NCBI GenBank assembly: GCA_964481075.1
Contig: CAYZSD010000062.1
Location: forward strand, 1 to 18,585
DNA length: 18,585 nucleotides
Reading direction: 5' to 3'
Source of the DNA: MWFE01 sp964481075
GTDB lineage: Bacteria; Bacteroidota; Bacteroidia; Bacteroidales; Tenuifilaceae
Below are positions 15,701-18,585 of the stretch, one piece after another (positions within the stretch are counted from its first letter, which is position 1; the number at the start of each line of letters is the position of its first letter). The notes beneath the pieces were generated by a model. The model was given only the letters and a program-made list of their open reading frames with translations. It ran no database searches and was not told the origin of the DNA. The position numbers and the translations under genes are program-made.

Positions 15701-15748
15701 ATGGACGAAGACCCTTATCCAAGTAAGAGATTATTAACCAACCTGTAA
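15701..15748 (+). CDS. Candidate 15-residue leader peptide upstream of mgtE
   Basis: ATG at 15701 opens MDEDPYPSKRLLTNL and stops at TAA 15746-15748, 45 nt before mgtE. The start has three acidic residues and two prolines in seven codons, followed by basic and leucine residues. This order resembles enterobacterial MgtL, which opens MEPDP and continues with prolines, arginines and leucines, and senses low Mg2+ through ribosome instability on acidic/proline stretches. Codons 3-6 overlap pairing segment 1 and the stop overlaps segment 2 of the leader structure. No strong ribosome-binding site precedes it. Translation is not shown; chance is possible for a frame this short. Confidence 0.45.
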   Translation: MDEDPYPSKRLLTNL

Positions 15749-15788
15749 GGGCGTCTATGTTTCCTTACAGGAAGAATTGTAAGGAGAC
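15709..15788 (+). promoter_or_regulatory. Candidate translational attenuator in the mgtE leader
   Basis: Four segments pair in two exclusive ways. Segment 1 AGACCCTTA (15709-15717) pairs with segment 2 TAAGGGCGTCT (15746-15756), nine pairs with a 2-nt bulge. Segment 2 CCTGTAAGG (15742-15750) pairs perfectly with segment 3 CCTTACAGG (15763-15771). Segment 3, extended (15759-15769), pairs with segment 4 (15778-15788): 11 pairs including one G-T, 8-nt loop, burying the AAGGAG of mgtE. So 1:2 plus 3:4 would be OFF and 2:3 ON. No T-run follows, so control would be on translation. A weak promoter-like TAATTTTA (15667-15674) would start RNA near 15681. The pairings are seen; the switching is inferred. 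Confidence 0.6.
15781..15786 (+). promoter_or_regulatory. Strong Shine-Dalgarno site of mgtE
   Basis: AAGGAG lies 7 nt before the mgtE ATG (15794), an ideal spacing. Most other starts in the window lack such a site, as expected in Bacteroidota, so its presence inside a sequestering stem (15759-15788) is notable and fixes the mgtE start. Confidence 0.7.
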
Positions 15789-15793
15789 TCAAA

Positions 15794-17134
15794 ATGGTAG
15801 AAATTATCATCAATTTCCAAGAGTTAATCCAAGAAAAACTGTGGAAAACAATTAGGAGCGAGGTTGTTACCCTTGATCCTATTCAAATCGCCGAGGTGAT
15901 TGAAGAGCTTTCGGACGAGGAAGACCTTATCCTTTTCCGATTGTTGCCCCGCGAACTAGCAAAGAGCACATTTCAGCTTCTTTCCCACGATAAGCAGGAG
16001 GAGATTATTGAAGGGTTAGCTCATAACGTTAACAAGCTTTCAAGTTTACTTAACGACCTTGACCCAGACGACAGAACCGCTTTCTTTGAAGAACTCCCTG
16101 GCGAAATCACCCAACGTTTAATACAACTCCTGTCACCGGAGGAGAGAAGAATCGCAACCAAACTTCTTGGCTACCCCGAAGATAGTATTGGACGTCTTAT
16201 GACCCCCGAATTTGTTGCCATTAAACCACACTACACTGTAGAACAAGCACTTGAACACATCCGTAGGTTTGGTCGTGATTCTGAAACCCTCAATGTAATT
16301 TATATTGTTGACAATAACTGGAAGCTCATTGACGATATACGAATTAAAGAAATCATACTTGCCCGACCCACCCAGTCCATATCGGAGCTAATGGACTACC
16401 GTTTCGTAGCCCTCAGCGCATTCGACGACCAAGAAGTTGCCATCAGGGTTTTTCAGGATCAGGACAGAGTTGCTCTTCCTGTTGTAAATACCGAAGGGTT
16501 GCTGATTGGAATCGTTACCTTCGATGATATGATGGACGTAGCAGAGGAGGAAACAACAGAGGACTTTCACAAATTTGGTGCATTCCAGGACGCAATTGTT
16601 AATCCGTTAAAGGCTAAGGTTGCTTTTCTTTACAAGATGAGAATTTTTTGGCTCACGGCTCTTGTCTTCATGAATGTTTTCTCAGGGGCAGCAATGGCCA
16701 TCTTTGAGGAGACCATTCAGTCGCACGTTGCATTAATCTTTTTTCTGCCCCTACTTATTGCTAGCGGTGGTAATGCCGGAGCACAATCGGCAACACTTAT
16801 GATACGATCCTTAGCAACAGGTGATGTTGAACTGACTGACTGGGTGAAACTTCTGGGGAAAGAGTTCTTGGTTTCACTTCTGCTTGGAATCACTATGGCG
16901 GCAGGGGTAAGTTTAATTGCCTCATTCAGAGCTCCTGACATGATACTCATTGTTTCAATAACCATGATTCTTACCGTAATGGCAGGAAGTTTAATAGGGT
17001 TGTTACTACCATTTATCTTTACTATACTAAAGCGCGACCCCGCTACGGCAAGTGCACCCCTAATTACTTCAATAGCAGACATTACAGGTGTGCTGATTTA
17101 CTTTACCATTGCATCATGGTTTTTTGGTGTGTAG
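15794..17134 (+). CDS. mgtE: Magnesium transporter MgtE
   Basis: This 446-aa protein shows the full MgtE plan: an N-terminal superhelical domain (about 1-130, with repeated LPxE-type turns such as RLLPRELAK and EELPGEITQ), two CBS domains (about 137-255; MTPEFVAIKPHYTVEQAL and later GLLIGIVTFDDMMDVA), a linker helix, and five membrane helices (about 283-446). The pore region has GGNAGAQSATLMIRSLA (325-341) and TSIADITGVLIYF, with Asp429 in the place of the Mg2+-selecting pore aspartate of Thermus MgtE. The cytoplasmic domains sense Mg2+ and close the channel when it is plentiful. Its leader carries a candidate Mg2+-type attenuator. The stop codon abuts the stop of convergent mutS2. Confidence 0.93.
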   Translation: MVEIIINFQELIQEKLWKTIRSEVVTLDPIQIAEVIEELSDEEDLILFRLLPRELAKSTFQLLSHDKQEEIIEGLAHNVNKLSSLLNDLDPDDRTAFFEELPGEITQRLIQLLSPEERRIATKLLGYPEDSIGRLMTPEFVAIKPHYTVEQALEHIRRFGRDSETLNVIYIVDNNWKLIDDIRIKEIILARPTQSISELMDYRFVALSAFDDQEVAIRVFQDQDRVALPVVNTEGLLIGIVTFDDMMDVAEEETTEDFHKFGAFQDAIVNPLKAKVAFLYKMRIFWLTALVFMNVFSGAAMAIFEETIQSHVALIFFLPLLIASGGNAGAQSATLMIRSLATGDVELTDWVKLLGKEFLVSLLLGITMAAGVSLIASFRAPDMILIVSITMILTVMAGSLIGLLLPFIFTILKRDPATASAPLITSIADITGVLIYFTIASWFFGV

Positions 17135-18585
17135 CTAGATATCCAGTTCCACCACTGTAATTCCAGCGCCACCAAATTCGACATGCTCATCGGCAAAAGA
17201 TTTAATAAAAGGTATAGTTTTCAAGAAATTACGAATTTGCTGACGCAGAATGCCATTCCCTTTACCGTGCAGTATTCGAACCCTAGATACACTAATCATC
17301 ATGGCATCGTCAACCAATTCCTGAACAGCTTCCATAGCTTCATCGGCTCGGTACCCTCGTAAGTCAATATCGGACTTGAAATTAAGCCGCTTCTTGTTTA
17401 GGTCAAATCCTGCGCCTATCTGGGGTGATCTTACCATTCGGGTTTCCTTTCGGTACTCGGTTAGCGAAACCCGTTGAAGCCTATCAGTTTTTACATTTGT
17501 AATCATACTTCCAAAGGCAACCATAGCGTTTTTCCCATCAATTCGCATGACTTCACCCAAAGAATCCTGCCCAATAATTCTGACTTTATCGCCCGAGGCA
17601 ATTGGTTTTACTTGCTCGTCCTCATCGCCTTGCAACGATTCAACAGCCTCTTTTCGTCTTTTTCGCTCCAAATTCCTTTGCTGTCGGTTACGAATCTGCT
17701 CTAACTTCTGCTCAATTGTCGAATCGTCCTCACCATCGCTTCGCTTTAGCTTCGACTTGTACTCCTCAAGTGCAAGGCGAACCTCGCGGGTTTTTTCCTT
17801 GCTTGCATCGGACTCCTTTATCTCTCGAATGGTGTTTTCAATCATCCTGTTCGACTGGGCTAATAACGTTTCAGCCTCCTCCTTTGCTTTTTTAAGAATC
17901 TCTTTTCGTTGATCCCTCAACTTTGTCAACTCCTCCATGAGGTTCTTTTCGTACTCCTCGGCTTTCTTGCTTGAAACTCTTATGTTATCTCGTTTCTTTT
18001 CCCAGTATCGCTTGTCGCGTGAGATTTCCCGCAGATGCTTCTCAAAGGTCATATAATCCTTTCCTGTCTTGGACTCTGCAAGTGTGAGGACATCATCGGG
18101 AAGGCCAATCTTTCGGGCAATTTCGAAGGCAAAACTGCTCCCAGGCTTTCCAATTTCCAGTTGGAAAATGGGTTCAATTTTGCTCATATCGAAGAGCATG
18201 GCACCATTTACAATGCCACTAGTGTTTGCAGCAAAATGCTTAAGGTTAGAGTAATGCGTGGTAATAACACCCCAAACACCCATTTCGTTAATCCGTTGTA
18301 GGATAGATTCGGCTATGGCACCACCAGCTAAAGGCTCTGTGCCTGCTCCGAACTCATCAATAAGCACAAGGGTTTGATTATCTGCATATTTAACAAAAAA
18401 CTTCATGTTAAGAAGGTGAGAGCTGTAGGTGCTTAGGTCGTTCTCAATCGATTGTTCATCGCCAATATCGATGAAAAGCTGTGAGAAAACGCCCATCTCA
18501 GAATTCTCGAGTACAGGGGGTAGATACCCACATTGGAGCATATACTGCGAAACGGCAAGTGTCTTAAGGCACACCGATTTGCCTC
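17135..18585 (-). CDS. mutS2: Endonuclease MutS2, C-terminal part (cut by window edge)
   Basis: The frame enters from the right edge; the first visible residues are GKSVCLKTLAV, the end of the Walker A motif, so the N-terminal part is outside the window. Next come Walker B TLVLIDEFGAGTEP, the MutS-type ITTHYSNLK, and a long charged coiled coil (KKAEEYEKNLMEELTKLRDQ and following) carrying a KOW-like stretch (ASGDKVRIIGQDSLGEVMRI). The last 85 residues are an Smr domain: DLRGYRADEAM, HGKGNGILRQQIRNFL, GGAGITVVELD. MutS2 acts in suppression of homologous recombination and, in other bacteria, in rescue of collided ribosomes, with the Smr domain as nuclease. DLRG replaces DLHG of other Smr proteins, as is common in MutS2. 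The annotated 482 visible residues end at TAG 17137-17135. Confidence 0.93.
   Translation of the reverse strand, partial: GKSVCLKTLAVSQYMLQCGYLPPVLENSEMGVFSQLFIDIGDEQSIENDLSTYSSHLLNMKFFVKYADNQTLVLIDEFGAGTEPLAGGAIAESILQRINEMGVWGVITTHYSNLKHFAANTSGIVNGAMLFDMSKIEPIFQLEIGKPGSSFAFEIARKIGLPDDVLTLAESKTGKDYMTFEKHLREISRDKRYWEKKRDNIRVSSKKAEEYEKNLMEELTKLRDQRKEILKKAKEEAETLLAQSNRMIENTIREIKESDASKEKTREVRLALEEYKSKLKRSDGEDDSTIEQKLEQIRNRQQRNLERKRRKEAVESLQGDEDEQVKPIASGDKVRIIGQDSLGEVMRIDGKNAMVAFGSMITNVKTDRLQRVSLTEYRKETRMVRSPQIGAGFDLNKKRLNFKSDIDLRGYRADEAMEAVQELVDDAMMISVSRVRILHGKGNGILRQQIRNFLKTIPFIKSFADEHVEFGGAGITVVELDI

Noticed and set aside
15598..15793. M-box (ykoK) Mg2+ riboswitch ahead of mgtE
   Set aside because: None of the conserved M-box core blocks could be found and the leader is probably only about 110 nt; the leader-peptide attenuator fits better.
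16717..17082. 121-residue open frame antisense to mgtE
   Set aside because: It is a shadow of the strongly conserved mgtE membrane domain; no family motif or promoter supports it. The other antisense frames in the window were rejected for the same reason.

Overview
The window reads as a chromosomal segment of a Bacteroidota bacterium, probably a Bacteroidales/Marinilabiliales-type organism. The grounds are AT-rich composition, Bacteroidota-style promoters (TTTG, about 18 nt, TAnnTTTG), starts that mostly lack a Shine-Dalgarno sequence, an FtsE of the divergent Bacteroidota type, and lipoprotein and acyltransferase families typical of that phylum. No rRNA, tRNA, CRISPR array, transposase or phage gene was seen. 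The species cannot be fixed from the sequence.

Layout from left to right. (1) 1-1198, plus strand: the tail of an unidentified protein, then two small LTxxQ/Spy-CpxP-like envelope proteins, one membrane-anchored and one secreted. (2) 1344-2261: a single lipoprotein gene with its own long terminator hairpin. (3) 2357-3937: a promoter, a four-cysteine protein of unknown function and ftsE. (4) 3938-9990, minus strand: a complete seven-gene mrpABCDEFG cation/proton antiporter operon, whose last gene carries an unusual soluble C-terminal extension on MrpG. (5) 10084-14459, minus strand: a four-gene cassette alternating two polysaccharide-deacetylase-like proteins with two GNAT/FemAB-like acyltransferases, probably for glycan or glycolipid tailoring. 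(6) 14521-15597, plus strand: a divergently transcribed ketoacyl-ACP synthase III family gene. (7) 15598-17134, plus strand: mgtE, a CBS-domain Mg2+ channel/transporter, behind a structured leader. (8) 17135-18585, minus strand: the C-terminal two thirds of mutS2, cut by the window edge inside the Walker A motif.

The most interesting element is the mgtE leader (about 15700-15793). It holds a 15-codon open reading frame, MDEDPYPSKRLLTNL, rich in acidic residues and proline at its start like the enterobacterial Mg2+-sensing leader peptide MgtL. Overlapping and following it are four segments that can pair either as 1:2 plus 3:4, which buries the mgtE Shine-Dalgarno sequence in an 11-bp stem, or as 2:3, which frees it. 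This is the classic geometry of a leader-peptide attenuator and would form a Mg2+-responsive translational switch. That reading is an inference from sequence; the pairings and the reading frame are seen directly.

Two convergent gene pairs, ftsE/mrpG and mgtE/mutS2, meet stop codon to stop codon with zero spacing (TAG|CTA), leaving no room for a terminator between them.
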